64,000 nucleotides of DNA from Coprinellus micaceus (lineage: Eukaryota; Basidiomycota; Agaricomycetes; Agaricales; Psathyrellaceae): assembly GCA_951394405.1 (NCBI GenBank), contig OX596338.1:2294001-2358000 (forward strand). Reading direction: 5' to 3'. Below the pieces are notes generated by a model. The model saw only the letters and a list, made by a program, of their open reading frames with translations. It did no database searches and was not told the origin of the DNA. The first letter of the stretch is position 1; each line of letters opens with the position of its first letter. Below, piece by piece: positions 22,077 to 34,913 of this stretch. Both the position numbers and the translations under genes were made by a program.

Positions 22077-24000
22077 ACTCTCTTGGGGTTTCAAATCTGG
22101 TGGCAACACCACCAACCTGATGGCCTTTCTTAGAACAAGGGCGTTTGATATCTGGGAGACAAAGAGCCGTGTGTTTCTGGAGCTTGCACTAGACTTGCGC
22201 TGGAGTGGCCAGGATCCCGGGCATTGGGGACACTTTTGAACACCATGTGTGCATTAGCGCGGATGTCTGACATCATATGGGCTCAGGGTATCGAGTGCAC
22301 GCCTGCCTGCGCGTGGCGTGAAGGAAGCGTCTGTGAAGCAGGCTGGAGTTTAAGTTGCCCCAATAAGCGGTCTTGATCATGACGAGCTGCTAACCCTCTC
22401 GTGGTTGGTATGGATGCATCAGCGAATTAGTCTTGGGCTGGAGAGTATGAAATCCAGCCAGTAGTTAGGGGATCGATAAGGCGATGGACTTGGAAAGGTT
22501 TTGGGCACGGTGTTCAAAGCCAGAGCGTCGACTGCGTCTTCCGTCATCGTTCTTCCGTTCATTTGCAATTACCGCCACAGTGTTAGGTATTCCTATGATC
22601 GAGTACTGAATACTAGGACACTGCGTAGAAGTCAGAGCCCTGCGTACTCACCCAGGTTCCCAAATGCCGAGGACAATCACGATCTCCCCGATAGATAGGA
22701 ATCGAGATGTACGCGCCGACTTGCTCTTCCCGTTCGGCGCCAGTGTTGTGACCGATACTAGGGTTTGGAAGCTATGCTTCTAGGGCAGGTACTTCGGCGA
22801 GAAAGGATTTCGAGGCCCGCCACGCCACGCTTGTGGACACCGTTCGTCGACGCACGGTCCACTTCGCACCCCTTTAACACCAGTCCGAGGTTATCGTCGA
22901 CACCTCGTATTCCACTAGTCCAACTCGGGGCGGTCTAAACCGTGAAAGGTTCCCCAGTTCCGCCACCTCCAAGTGCCTCCCATTCAACTCAGGGTTTATC
23001 TCCGCTTCTACACAGGCGGTTTCTGGCACCTCGAAGGTGCCGATCTCTAGACCCTCGTCGGGTCATCGTCGCGATATGAGGTGCAGTCAAGTTGAACGCT
23101 TGTGGTAGACAGAAACTCCGAGGAGGAGCTGGTGAGGGAAGCCGGTACCGGTAGCCTCGCAAAGGGTCCGCATAGATAAAACGAGGGGGTCGGGGGTCGT
23201 ATGTACCAACTTCTAGGCTCCCGCTGACTATCCATCCACCAGAAGACAGCTGACAACGGTCGTAGCAGGCTCCGGTGGGGGGAGAACGGCTAGTTGGACC
23301 GTTCCAGGATTAGCACCAGAGCTCGTGTTCATCTCATCAGGACTGGCAGGATATCACTACCCCGAGATGGTGTTCTCGAAGGCAAAGTTAACGTATCCTT
23401 CACACCACTTCTCGCGCTCATGCCATGATACAGGAGAGAAGAGGAGATGCTGTCGAGTTGTCCACTCGACTGTGTTCCCACTGGAATATCTTTTCTGGCC
23501 AAAGTAGAAATCAGTCACCGATAGATGGGAAACAGGGGGTAGGGAGCCAGATGTATTTCCCAGTATTGCGCCCACAGGATGTAGAAATAGGCGCTGACAT
23601 GATCCACATCCAGCAGCGGTGCTCTCCCATGAACCCGGATGGAATCGCATGGCTCGGCCTTCACGAAGCCCGAGATGAGGAAGCATGTTGACAGCGAAAG
23701 AAAGAGTACAAGAGAAAGAACATGGCGAACGTTGCGAGGTCCGATGAAACCTGTACGGCAGTTGTTGTTTCTCGGTGTCCAGGCTTGCGGTCATGATGGC
23801 GGTGTCTCGTGGTAACGGCTGATCACTCCGCATCCGGTTAGTCTTGTACTGGCCACGTGGGAGGTGATGTCGAGCGCCCTACTGCGTCCGATTGCCTGCC
23901 TCGCCTTCTTCATAAAAATCCCCGTCAGGCCGACAGGCCAGCTCTTCCTTCGCCCCCGCCCCCTTTCAACATTGGTCCTCAATTATATATATACCCCCTA
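22077..24000. other. 1.9 kb gene-poor stretch
   Basis: No spliced gene could be built. A minus-strand frame at about 23512-23790 includes a hydrophobic helix-like run (VLSLVLFLSLSTCFLISGF) but has no ATG before an upstream stop. It may be a relic or an internal exon. TATATATATA at 23984-23993 lies only about 8 bp before the next start codon. Confidence 0.35.
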
Positions 24001-24864
24001 ATGTCGTCGGAATGCCATTCCGCAGTGAGTCATGCTACCATGTCTCCCTTCATGGTCCTCGCGCTCAACCATATCCCAGTACTCTTCTGAAAAGGGCAGC
24101 CTCGCACTAGTGAGTACTAGCGCTTCTGCCCCGTATACCCCTCGACCTCACCATCGCCCCTTCAGCTCGATAGGCCCACACGAGGAACGACGCGGGTCAA
24201 GTACCAGGCAGACTCGGACTGGGACTACACTCTTGATGGTCGGAATTCCCTTATCGACCTCTCCCTCATTCTGCCTCACTATCGGGCGCGACACCAACCC
24301 GTCGATCATCGCATGAGCATGTTCGTCGGTAGCGAGACGGAACCCATCAAACTCAAAGTGGTGAGTACTGCCTGGTCCGCCATGACCATCACCCATCCTA
24401 TGCATTGCAACCAGTGCCCGGGGTGCGGTGGGCGCCATGAAAGGGAGAACAGCATTTGACTGACTGATCCCTGTCTCCACGATTTTCATCCGCGCCATTC
24501 AATGCAGTGCCGGACGATATCCAGGTCGCGGTTCTATCTCGAAGTCCAGGCATCGACATCCGACGTGACGGTATGGCTGCCGTCAGACTTCAAAGGACAG
24601 ATCCATCACACGGGGAAGGCTTGCTTCTCGTCTGGCTTCGTAAACCGGGTACTGCGCAACGTGCGGATAAACGAAGACGGTCAAAACTTATCGGAGGACG
24701 AGTTGGTAGTGACAACGCAGGGCCAGGTCACCTTCAAGATGTGGGACGTGACAATATGCGCACCAGAGAACGGTCCCAAAGAGAGCCTGAAACGGATCTT
24801 CGGGTGCTCAAGAAAAACCCCTGAAACCTGCGGGATCGATTGGGATTGCCTGCTAAAGGACTAG
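24001..24864 (+). CDS. DUF7330-type protein
   Basis: Four exons (24001-24024, 24080-24109, 24166-24360, 24508-24864) give 201 residues. Motifs recalled from basidiomycete DUF7330 proteins are present: ADSDWDYTLDGRNSLIDLSL, STSDVTVWLPSDFKG, then VVTTQGQVTFKMWDV and the tail FGCSRKTPETCGIDWDCLL. These beta-rich proteins occur in mushrooms in multiple copies; their function is unknown. No signal peptide or membrane segment is visible. The first exon is short and a TATA-like run lies very close to its ATG, so transcription may begin differently and the true N-terminus may be elsewhere. The 147-nt third intron is longer than its neighbours, but the phase on both sides agrees. Confidence 0.65.
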
Positions 24865-25386
24865 TCTCCCTCCTGCGGTTCATTTCCTCTTATCGCTCAT
24901 TTCGTTCACCATTCTTCCTCATTTGTCCTGTCACTTTCCTCTTCCCGGTCCAAGGTCTTATCTGCACGCTCCTTCCATGCTTTCCTACCTCTGCATCACA
25001 CTTCATCATCGCATCTGGCTCTCCTCGCACTCGTCTTCGTTCTCCTCATCATCCTATATCAATATTTCACCCTGCATGTACCTGTAGCATTAGACTTCTC
25101 CCTTCGTGTATCCCTTCACCCTTCGTTGTTCGTCACTGTATCACTAGCCTCCTCCCTCTCATCCGCTTTAGAGACACTCACCCCACACTCGTTTACTTCA
25201 TGCTGACCCCCACTGGACACACAAGCATATGCATTCGTCTTTCTCATATGTCTAGTACTATTGTTACAGAATAATCCGTTCGTTTGTCCCTAAAACTACA
25301 GTCGTCGCAATGGTCGCAGCGTGTTGTCGTATGGATACAGTGGTAAAATGGCCGGTTGTCTATTGGTTCGTCGAGGCTTCAAATCA
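24865..25386. other. convergent 3' trailers
   Basis: Pyrimidine-rich trailer of the DUF7330 gene on the plus strand and trailer of CIA2 on the minus strand. No gene. Confidence 0.5.
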
Positions 25387-26198
25387 CTATATCAACTGGA
25401 GGATTGGCGACGGCTTCGATAAACACTTTTCGACTGTGTCGACCAGGGGTGGGTTCTCGAGGGCGGCGGCAACTCGCTCCTTGTCGTTCAATTGCTTGTT
25501 TACTGAGGGATAAGAATATTCCAAGTTCAGGAACTGGTGGGCGCGCGAAAAGATGTACCCGGTTCGAACTCACCGCTATGCTCGCTCTGGTGGGAACCTG
25601 GCTTCACAAAAATATCGACTTTGTACCGGCTTGGGAGGCTCCTAAGCAGCCGAACGCGGATGGAGAGCCCTTTGTGTGGAGAATGGTGTGTCAATCACCC
25701 CGGAAAGCGTAGGGCGGTAGACCAAAGAGAGAACAAGGGCGACCGAATCGGTGTGCGGCCTTCTTCCGCTTTCGAAATCTTGGAGGAGATGTAAAGGCGT
25801 GTAGGCTTACCTATCAGTGTTGACATGCCACAGTGAGGTACGGTGGGTGTAAATTCAACTACGATATGATTGCGTTTTACGGTGATCTGCGGTGCTGAAA
25901 CGACTCGGAGTTCTTCCAGTGTGTTTGGGTGCTCTGGGTCGTATATGGTCCGAATAAGACCTGTATTGGCCCGCAAATGAAAGTTGCTTAATCTTCCTGG
26001 GTTGAAAGAGGCGAATAGCATACCAAAAATCTCGTCCTGATCGATCTCCTCAACATCATTGCCCTCGCTCTCGGTGTCGCTGGTGTCCTTCTGATCGCGC
26101 AGCCATAATGATTGCGCAGAATGTTCCGTGAAGCGACTTGACACCGACCTGGTCGATGAGAATACGGTCGGGTTGGCGTTGAACAGTTCAGAGGACAT
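25387..26198 (-). CDS. CIA2: MIP18/CIA2 family Fe-S protein assembly factor
   Basis: CIA2, with Cia1 and Met18/Mms19, delivers iron-sulfur clusters to cytosolic and nuclear apoproteins such as DNA polymerases and helicases. Four exons (26024-26198, 25811-25960, 25574-25669, 25387-25502) give 178 residues. The N-terminus is a variable acidic leader. The DUF59 core then reads [20 protein letters not shown] (joined across the first intron), [20 protein letters not shown] and [20 protein letters not shown]. The reactive Cys lies in the HC of VPHC. The C-terminal part has [28 protein letters not shown] and TVEKCLS, all diagnostic. Length fits the family. The start is the ATG at 26198. Confidence 0.93.
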
Positions 26199-26514
26199 GG
26201 TGGTTGGCAATCAAGTCAATTACTGCTCATTGTGGGGCGGCGCATCTGAGTCACGAGCGTTGCGCCATCGCAAACTCCCAACGGCAGCCAACGGCGCGTT
26301 GATGGCAGACCGCAGAGACGATGGCCCACTTCCACGTCAAACCTCTTGCGGCATAGATGGGCGCGCGGGCGGTCGACAGGGGGAGATGCTTCAGCTTACA
26401 AAACAAGGTCAACGTGCCTGTGGAATTCGGAATTTAAGCGCCGTGTGATGCTATCACGTGTAGGTCCCGTCACACAGTCCCGGAGTTGGAGCCTGAGAGA
26501 GACCAACCCTTTGC
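26199..26514. other. promoter of CIA2 and 3' end of the next gene
   Basis: No gene is seen in these 316 bases. Confidence 0.4.
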
Positions 26515-26931
26515 TCAAAACGACGATGTACTCTCAGACTCCTTCTTCTTCTCGATGGCGCAGTCTTGTGTTAGAGCGATAGTCACGAGTCCAGGCACAA
26601 CGGAATCGCTTGTATGGTGCCCAATAGATGGCTGCGTCCTTGAGCCTTCCGACAATTCAGCACAGAGCTTGGCGTAACGTCTTGCCTTCCCAGCTGCGCT
26701 CTCCTCGCCTAACCAGAATGCACCAGTTTCTCTCACAGCATTCATCGACGTTGCTCCGACGTCGAGTCCAACACTCAATCGCGGGCCGTCCCTTTCCACT
26801 GCGGGATGTGAGTTGCCGGTGCGGTATTCTTCGCTGCACGTTAACCCGAGAATTCGCATCGCCCAGCACTTAAGTTGGTGCTCAGACAGGTCTTTTGCTT
26901 CTTGGAGCGTGCTTAGACGCCTCACGGACAT
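26515..26931 (-). CDS. hypothetical protein, 138 codons
   Basis: A single open frame starts at an ATG (26931) and runs 138 codons. The composition looks protein-like: a helical start (TLQEAKDLSEHQLKCWAMRI), a middle GEESAAGKARRYAKLCAELS and an acidic Lys/Glu/Ser tail. I recognise no family. Part of it (about 26810-26860) could be an intron, since weak donor and acceptor sites exist, in which case the N-terminal half would change. Same strand and close behind CIA2, but no functional link is implied. Confidence 0.35.
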   Translation of the reverse strand: MSVRRLSTLQEAKDLSEHQLKCWAMRILGLTCSEEYRTGNSHPAVERDGPRLSVGLDVGATSMNAVRETGAFWLGEESAAGKARRYAKLCAELSEGSRTQPSIGHHTSDSVVPGLVTIALTQDCAIEKKKESESTSSF

Positions 26932-27486
26932 AACGACCCGACTTATGCGATATCAACGAGTACCCGAAGCAAAGCAGCGGAAAACTCAATCTTGCACGCT
27001 TGACAAGTGTCGGGATCCGGGGTATACCTCGGATGCAGAATTGGTTCAAGAGTCGAAATCAAAGTCTTCGCACTTCCATTCTTCCCCATTCAAAGCTTCC
27101 ATTGATCCTTTCGAACCCTCTTCTGTCCTCGAGGAATGTGGGGAAGAGCCCAGTATTGCACCCAAGCTTGGTCCAAGCTTTGTTTTGAATGGGCTCAAGC
27201 AATCCGGGTTCTCTCAAGGGCTTGGGGTCTCGGGTCCACAAGTCCTTGCGTCCAGAAATGGTATCTGCCTGCCTTGACAAGGAAATCCGACGTCGTCCCA
27301 AGAAAATTAGAGAGGTTGTACGAAGCCGCTGAGCCCCTCCAAGTACGCCAAGCGCTACGGAGGGAGCCATTTGCTTGGAATTGGTGTCTAGCCGGTTGAA
27401 TGTCCGCCACACATAATAAGGGCAGCATAGCGCAAGACGGATCCCCTTTACCCGACCATGTTTCTTCCCTTTCGCACTACGGCTAG
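26932..27486. other. no confident gene
   Basis: A long minus-strand open frame (27059-27619) crosses this region but has no recognisable content and overlaps the better-supported exons on the plus strand. Upstream exons of the fragment at 27487 may lie here undetected. Confidence 0.3.
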
Positions 27487-27953
27487 GACGTCTTATCTCC
27501 CTTCGCATACAGCCGGCCTGTACCAGCCCTGGCCTATCGGCTCTTGGAGGACTATCGTACTTTGTATGTCCCTTCAGCTTTGTATCCTCTGGAGTGATTA
27601 ACAGATAACCATTGACCATGCAGGCCCCGATACATGAGGCATGTTGCCAGGGCGCTTCATACGATTATCCGCGACACGCCAACTTCAACCTATCAACTGT
27701 GGAGGGCCCGACGACGACCGTTGGATGACATCGCCTTTAACGGTATGTAGCGCCGCACTTGATACGGATCCTAATACTTACCCTTTCATTGAAAGGGTCT
27801 GTTGCCGATCCCTTTCTAGCCACCAACTCTCCGAAGTCTCTGGACTTGATACTCAAGACCTTGAAGACCGCGTCCTCCGTTCATCTACACCTTAAAGCCT
27901 ATGCGATTCTAGGCCGCTTCTCTTCGACATCTCCGCCTTCTCCACGTTTATAA
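27487..27953 (+). pseudogene. three 3' exons of an unrecognised gene, 5' part missing
   Basis: Exon-like blocks 27487-27563, 27624-27742 and 27796-27953 join in phase through two good introns (GTATGT...ATGCAG, 60 nt; GTATGT...TGAAAG, 53 nt). The joined peptide includes PALAYRLLEDYRTLPRYMRH, TSTYQLWRARRRPLDDIAF and KSLDLILKTLKTASSVHLHL and ends at a TAA. It looks like a genuine folded protein end. However, the first block begins right after an in-frame TAG that could also be an acceptor, and I could not find an ATG or earlier exon. It is either a 5'-truncated relic or the end of a gene whose upstream exons I missed. Confidence 0.4.
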
Positions 27954-28150
27954 TTACAAGCCCCGCGTTCTGGCCTACCGCCGTCGAGAAGTTGAAGATG
28001 ACGGTGTCTTGACATGTCCCGTGGCTACCCCTGCTATTTAGCAGAGCGAGGATCACCCGGTCCTCATGACATTCCTACTATGCTTGTATGTCTACCGTTC
28101 TATTTATCCGCCGACCGACTGCTCACCAGAATTCTCGGAATATTCTCCAC

Positions 28151-28158
28151 TATATAAG
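28151..28158 (+). promoter_or_regulatory. TATA box of xylanase 1
   Basis: TATATAAG lies 47 bp before the start codon of the first xylanase, implying a short leader. Confidence 0.65.
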
Positions 28159-28197
28159 CCCCCTCCAGGTCGTCGCAATTGACTCAGAGGCACTACC

Positions 28198-30260
<2,063 letters not shown>

Positions 30261-30795
30261 GTGACGAAGGTTTGTCTCGTTCGGCCCTCACCGGGGCGGT
30301 ATGGAAATTGCCCACCGCGCGGGGAAATGCCGATGACTCTTCACTGTACCCTGTACTCCTCCGTGAAATATAGTACTTTGCGCTCCTCTCTGACAATGCT
30401 TATTCCCAGGGGTTGCTCCGCTTAATGGTCCCATGAGAATAAGGGCAATAGCCACGCCCTCTTTCGGGCCACGAGACTCTAAACTCGTGAGGATCTCCCC
30501 CCGTTCCACTGCTTCTTCGCGGATATAACACCTCATAGTGCCTATTTTTCCACGCAGGATCATCCGGTGCATCTCACCCGTCTCACATAGGCGTCGGAAG
30601 ATGCCAAATTTAGACGGCGAATACCATCCCTGTCTGTATCTGCAGCTCTAACAAGCACGGCTCAACGCGAAGTTCATCCGAGACGCTGGTAGAGTTTTTC
30701 CTGTGGGTACAAGTTCAGTAACCATGTTTTCGTGATTCATAACTGATTTCTCCGTGCGCAAACTAGGCTCTCATGAGGACGGTACAAATCATGGG
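30261..30795. other. spacer between tandem xylanases
   Basis: Trailer of copy 1 and promoter of copy 2. No gene. Confidence 0.5.
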
Positions 30796-30802
30796 TATAA
30801 AG
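30796..30802 (+). promoter_or_regulatory. TATA box of xylanase 2
   Basis: TATAAAG lies 76 bp before the start codon of the second xylanase. Confidence 0.6.
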
Positions 30803-30871
30803 GAGCCATGGGTCCAGTGCAGCACCACGACCCTCTTCTCACCTGAAACACCCAAACACTAGTGGCCGCCT

Positions 30872-32725
30872 ATGTCCAAACTTCTCGCTTTCGTTACCCT
30901 CGCTATCGCTGTCCGCTCTGCCACCGCAGTTCCAGTGTGGGGACAATGTGCGAGCCCTTCACGAAAGGCAGATATATCGATCTAATGTCCTTTAGGCGGA
31001 GGCATCGGCTATTCCGGTAGTGTCAGTGAACTTGTTGATTCACCTCAGTGAATGACACTGACACCCGGTCTACTTCAACCAGACCAGCTGTGATGCAGGT
31101 ACCGCCTGCACCAAGCTCAATGACTACTACTTCCAGTGAGGCCCGGAGGTCCCGCTCTTCACTATGTCCATGCTCAATGCAGAGCTACGGCTAGATGCCT
31201 TCCCGGTTCCGCCCCGACAACCGCTGCCCCTGCCCCTACCACGACGGCCCCTACCACCACAGTCGCTCCCTCCACCACGGCCACCAGTAACCCTCCGACT
31301 GCAACGGGAACTGGGCTCCATGCTAAGTTTGTTGCAAAGGGAAAGAAGTACTTCGTACGTACACTGTACACCTGTATCCCCGGAATCGTTGCTCATTGAT
31401 ACATATAGGGTGCATGTGCCGACCCCAACACCTTGAACATCGCCGCCAATGTCAACGTTTTGAAGAGCGACTTTGGACAGGTTACCCCTGAAAACTCCAT
31501 GAAGGCGAGTAGAGAAGGAGCCCCGGCTAGATAAAAGCAATCAACTAACCCTATACGTCGTGTAACAACAGTGGGAGTCTATCGAACGTAAGTACTCCAC
31601 TTGTCTTTTTGGGGGGGCTCAAGCCGAATCTCTGGTTCCTTATATAGCTTCCCGTGGTAGCTTCAACTGGGGCAACGCGGACACCCTTGTTAACTGGGCA
31701 ACAAGCAACGGAAAGCTTATTCGTGGTCACACTCTCGGTACGCAATACCGCCATATCATTACTCTCGTTTCACCCCCATTGACCCACTCGCACTCGTAGT
31801 CTGGCATTCTCAACTCCCCAGCTGGGTTAGCAACATCAGCGATAAGGCCACACTGGTTAGTTCTTGCGTAGTCTTCCGGAGGGTCCGCTGATGCGCCCCA
31901 ACTTCCGAAAGACTACCGTTATTCAAAACCACATCGCAAGCGTCGCAGGACGTTATGCTGGCAAGCTTTACCACGTAAGGCGCATTTTCTGCACTCTCGT
32001 GGAAGTGACATGCTGATGGGCGCCTTTGACTTCAGTGGGATGTTTGCAAGTAAGATGAATGCACCATAAAATGAGCGTCGCTCATAAATTGGTCAGTGAA
32101 ATTTTTGAGGAGAACGGTACTCTCCGCCAGAGTGTCTTTGGCCGTGTTTTGGGGGAGTCCTTCGTGACTATCGCCTTCCAGGCTGCTCGTAAGGCCGACC
32201 CCACAGCGGTGTAAGGCGTCCCTTTTGCACCCTCAATATAGCACTGATCACCGTTTTTCAGTCTCTATATCAACGACTACAACCTGGACTCCGTGAACTC
32301 CAAGCTCAACGGCATGGTCAGCCTGGTCAACCGGGTTAACTCTGCCAACCCCGGCACCATCGATGGTATTGGCTCGCAAGCTCACCTACAGTCCGGTCAA
32401 GGCTCTGCCGCGAGGGCAGCTTTGACTGCCCTCGCAGCAGCCAATGTCAATGAGATCGCCGTCACTGAACTCGACATTGTTGGCGCATCTGCGAACGACT
32501 ACACTGCTGTTGTCAACGCTTGCCTCGCGATCCCCAAGTGTGTTGGCATCACTGTCTGGGGTGTTAGCGATGCGGTGAGTGGCCCCTTGTCCGCACTTTC
32601 TCGCGATGGATAGTTCTGACATCGAAGGAACTTAGAACTCCTGGCGGTCCAGCAGCTCTCCTCTCCTATTCAACAACAGTTACCAGCCCAAGGCTGCGTA
32701 CACTGCGATCATCAACTCGCTGTGA
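30872..32725 (+). CDS. secreted GH10 endo-beta-1,4-xylanase with N-terminal CBM1 (copy 2)
   Basis: This has the same architecture as copy 1: signal peptide (about 1-19), CBM1 ([20 protein letters not shown], closing Cys at YYFQC), a shorter Thr/Ala/Pro linker and the GH10 barrel, 388 residues in 13 exons. Catalytic Glu residues are in WDVCNEIF and VTELDIVG. Exons: 30872-30947, 30996-31021, 31083-31135, 31195-31354, 31409-31504, 31572-31587, 31648-31737, 31800-31855, 31912-31974, 32036-32049, 32097-32210, 32262-32574, 32636-32725. Intron 31505-31571 is GC-AG. Intron positions differ partly from copy 1 (for example, one at TYF/GACADP here, none within TSCDAG). The paralogs are close in the barrel and diverged in linker and introns, so duplication is not very recent. 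Confidence 0.93.
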
Positions 32726-32961
32726 GCAATTCACGCCTTGGACGTCGTGTGTATAATTAGTGTAATGCTCAGTGGTAGGGAGAGGTTGATAGAGACAGCT
32801 GTTTCCCTTACCTCCGTCATCCGGTGATTGTGGCACCAGATGAACCGGCGTCAAAGGCGTTGTAAGGTGGAACTGAACTTGACAACGCGGGAAGGGCTCT
32901 CGAGATTAGGGGTCCCATCCCGTGGGCGCCCTTCCCGCTCGCTAGGTCTCACCGAATAACA

Positions 32962-34484
32962 CTATATTTGTGATCTATGAGTGGTAACATCTTTACCAGA
33001 TGCTTCTCCGAGCCAGACCCCCAGGAGCAGAACTGAGTTACCCAGTATCAGGATGGAAGAGGAGAGTGCTGTGGACGGGAACACATTCCAAGCGTATTCT
33101 ATCCCTGTGATTATAGCCAGACTACGGACCCTCGTTAGGACGTGCGGTGAAGAATTAGGCAATCAGCCGCTTACCGGACCGCAATGGGATATCTTGTCTT
33201 CCATGCTAGGAATGGGAGTTGTTGCGCATACCACGAATAGAATTGATAATGCAAAGAGCGGGCAAAGAGTATGCCGATCAAGTTCGATGTGAACAGGACG
33301 GTCGCGATATCTGTCCAGCGGTCAGCACGAATATAAGCGGAGAAAGAAGGCGCGCACAATCCGGTGTAATAGGACCCAGAGCCGCTGGGAAGAGGGGACG
33401 CTTCCATCCCCTTGAAAGGACAGGCCATGCTCCGCCATCAAACTGACACCACCGGAACCAGCCAAAGGTGGCCAGGACGGCGACATGTCCAATCATCAGA
33501 CCCAGGGCCCATCGGTGGTCGAGGAAGGTTTGCTCGTGAAGGAACCGCCAATTAACGGTCCACTTGTACAAAAACACGCGACCGAGGTCAAACGCCCCGC
33601 GCGCGTATGCCCAGGGGTTTTCTTTCAAGAAAGGGGAGGCAAAGATAACTTGCGTTGCTGCCAACTTGACCACAGAAAGTATGGTAGACGCGGGGCCTCT
33701 CCGCTTGAAGGAGATGACCAACAAGCCCGGGAGGTACAGCAAGACGCTCATTTTTACCGACACGGCCGCACTACAGAGGGGTGTCAGACTTCCTGTCTTC
33801 GCTGTGGACTTAGATAGTCGGCGGCCCACCTAAAGAGAAGCCATGCCGAGTCGCTAAACCCATATTGACATGCTAAAATGGCGAACTGACTGAGAAGCAC
33901 AGCCCAGCAGTCATTGAACATCCTAAGGGCATAAATCGAGTGGAGCCGCTTGCTCAGAGGCAGAAGCAGCACGAGCCAGCTAGGCACGGCGCGTGTTTTC
34001 CGGTATATCGCGCAAGTCAAGACCAGGGTCGCGATATACAAGGTACCGTAGATGTGCTGAGCGAGCCCCATGTTTTTACCGCCATCTGTAAGGACGTAAA
34101 GGGCCTGGTGAATTCGAACATGGCCCGCGGGGTATCTAGAGATGATAGGTTTTCAGAAGGCGAAGCTACGTGTACAAGAAAGAGACGTACACGAGAGGGC
34201 CTGTGGGGCCTGATATCTTGGAATAATCGTGTTCTCCGTTTAGGTAGAGACCTGTCTGCACCATGTAGGTTTCCCAGTCGATCTCCGTGTCTGGTCGACC
34301 GATTAGGCTTGTACAGGAGCAGAACGCGCCCATACTCACATGGAATGAGCATTATGATGAGTTGGGTAAGGACCGCATCTCCAATGATAACCAGAGTAGC
34401 AAGTTTCCAGAAGTGTTTCGGGTCTGTCAATAGAGCCAGAGCCAAACGATAGCCGCTGCGTATCCAGCTCGACACTGACGACAT
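32962..34484 (-). CDS. ALG3: ALG3 dolichyl-P-Man:Man5GlcNAc2-PP-dolichol alpha-1,3-mannosyltransferase
   Basis: ALG3 adds the sixth mannose to the lipid-linked oligosaccharide on the lumenal face of the ER, the first step using dolichol-phosphate-mannose. Six exons (34340-34484, 34191-34290, 33830-34135, 33358-33770, 33175-33310, 32962-33121) give 419 residues with many membrane helices. Family motifs are [12 protein letters not shown] (lumenal loop with catalytic acidic residues), [51 protein letters not shown] and [19 protein letters not shown]. All junctions keep phase. The protein is near the usual fungal length. It lies tail-to-tail with xylanase 2, 236 bp apart. Confidence 0.95.
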
Positions 34485-34913
34485 GGTCGTCGTGAGAAGA
34501 GCGACGTGTGCCGCCTCGCCATCAATTTCTTTGGATCTCAACTGACAATAGCCGCCCAGGATTGATGTCATGCGCGAGCGCCCTCAATGTTGCGGGTATA
34601 ATTACGGTACATTTCGCATACAGATCTACCCTATGGCCCATATAGGCCACGCCAAAACCCATCGCTGTATTGGCCCTTCGATTCAGCCAGCAGGGCGCCG
34701 AGGTTGACCAGATTTTGCATTGAGTCCGAAATATACTGGTCCACGAAGCCCAACTTCGAGTCATTGTGGGACGCAAATACTTGAGCCGTAAGTTTTCCAT
34801 CGTCGTATCCGAGGGTATTGGTGTCGGTTGGTCGGCTACCGCTGTCATCGCGGCGGTGCTGCGATACGAAGGGGTTCGTTTAAGTACACGAATATGGGAT
34901 CAAATCCAAGTGC
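34485..34913. other. ALG3 promoter side, no gene
   Basis: Spacer between the ALG3 start and the 3' end of the GH5 gene on the same strand. Nothing else recognised. Confidence 0.45.

Noticed and set aside
23357..23833. Minus-strand frame with a hydrophobic helix
   Set aside because: The helix-containing frame has no ATG before a stop upstream, and no splice partners were found; noted only as a possible relic.
27059..27619. 186-codon minus-strand frame with a true ATG
   Set aside because: It has no recognisable motif and overlaps exons on the opposite strand that are supported by two phase-matched introns; I take it as chance.
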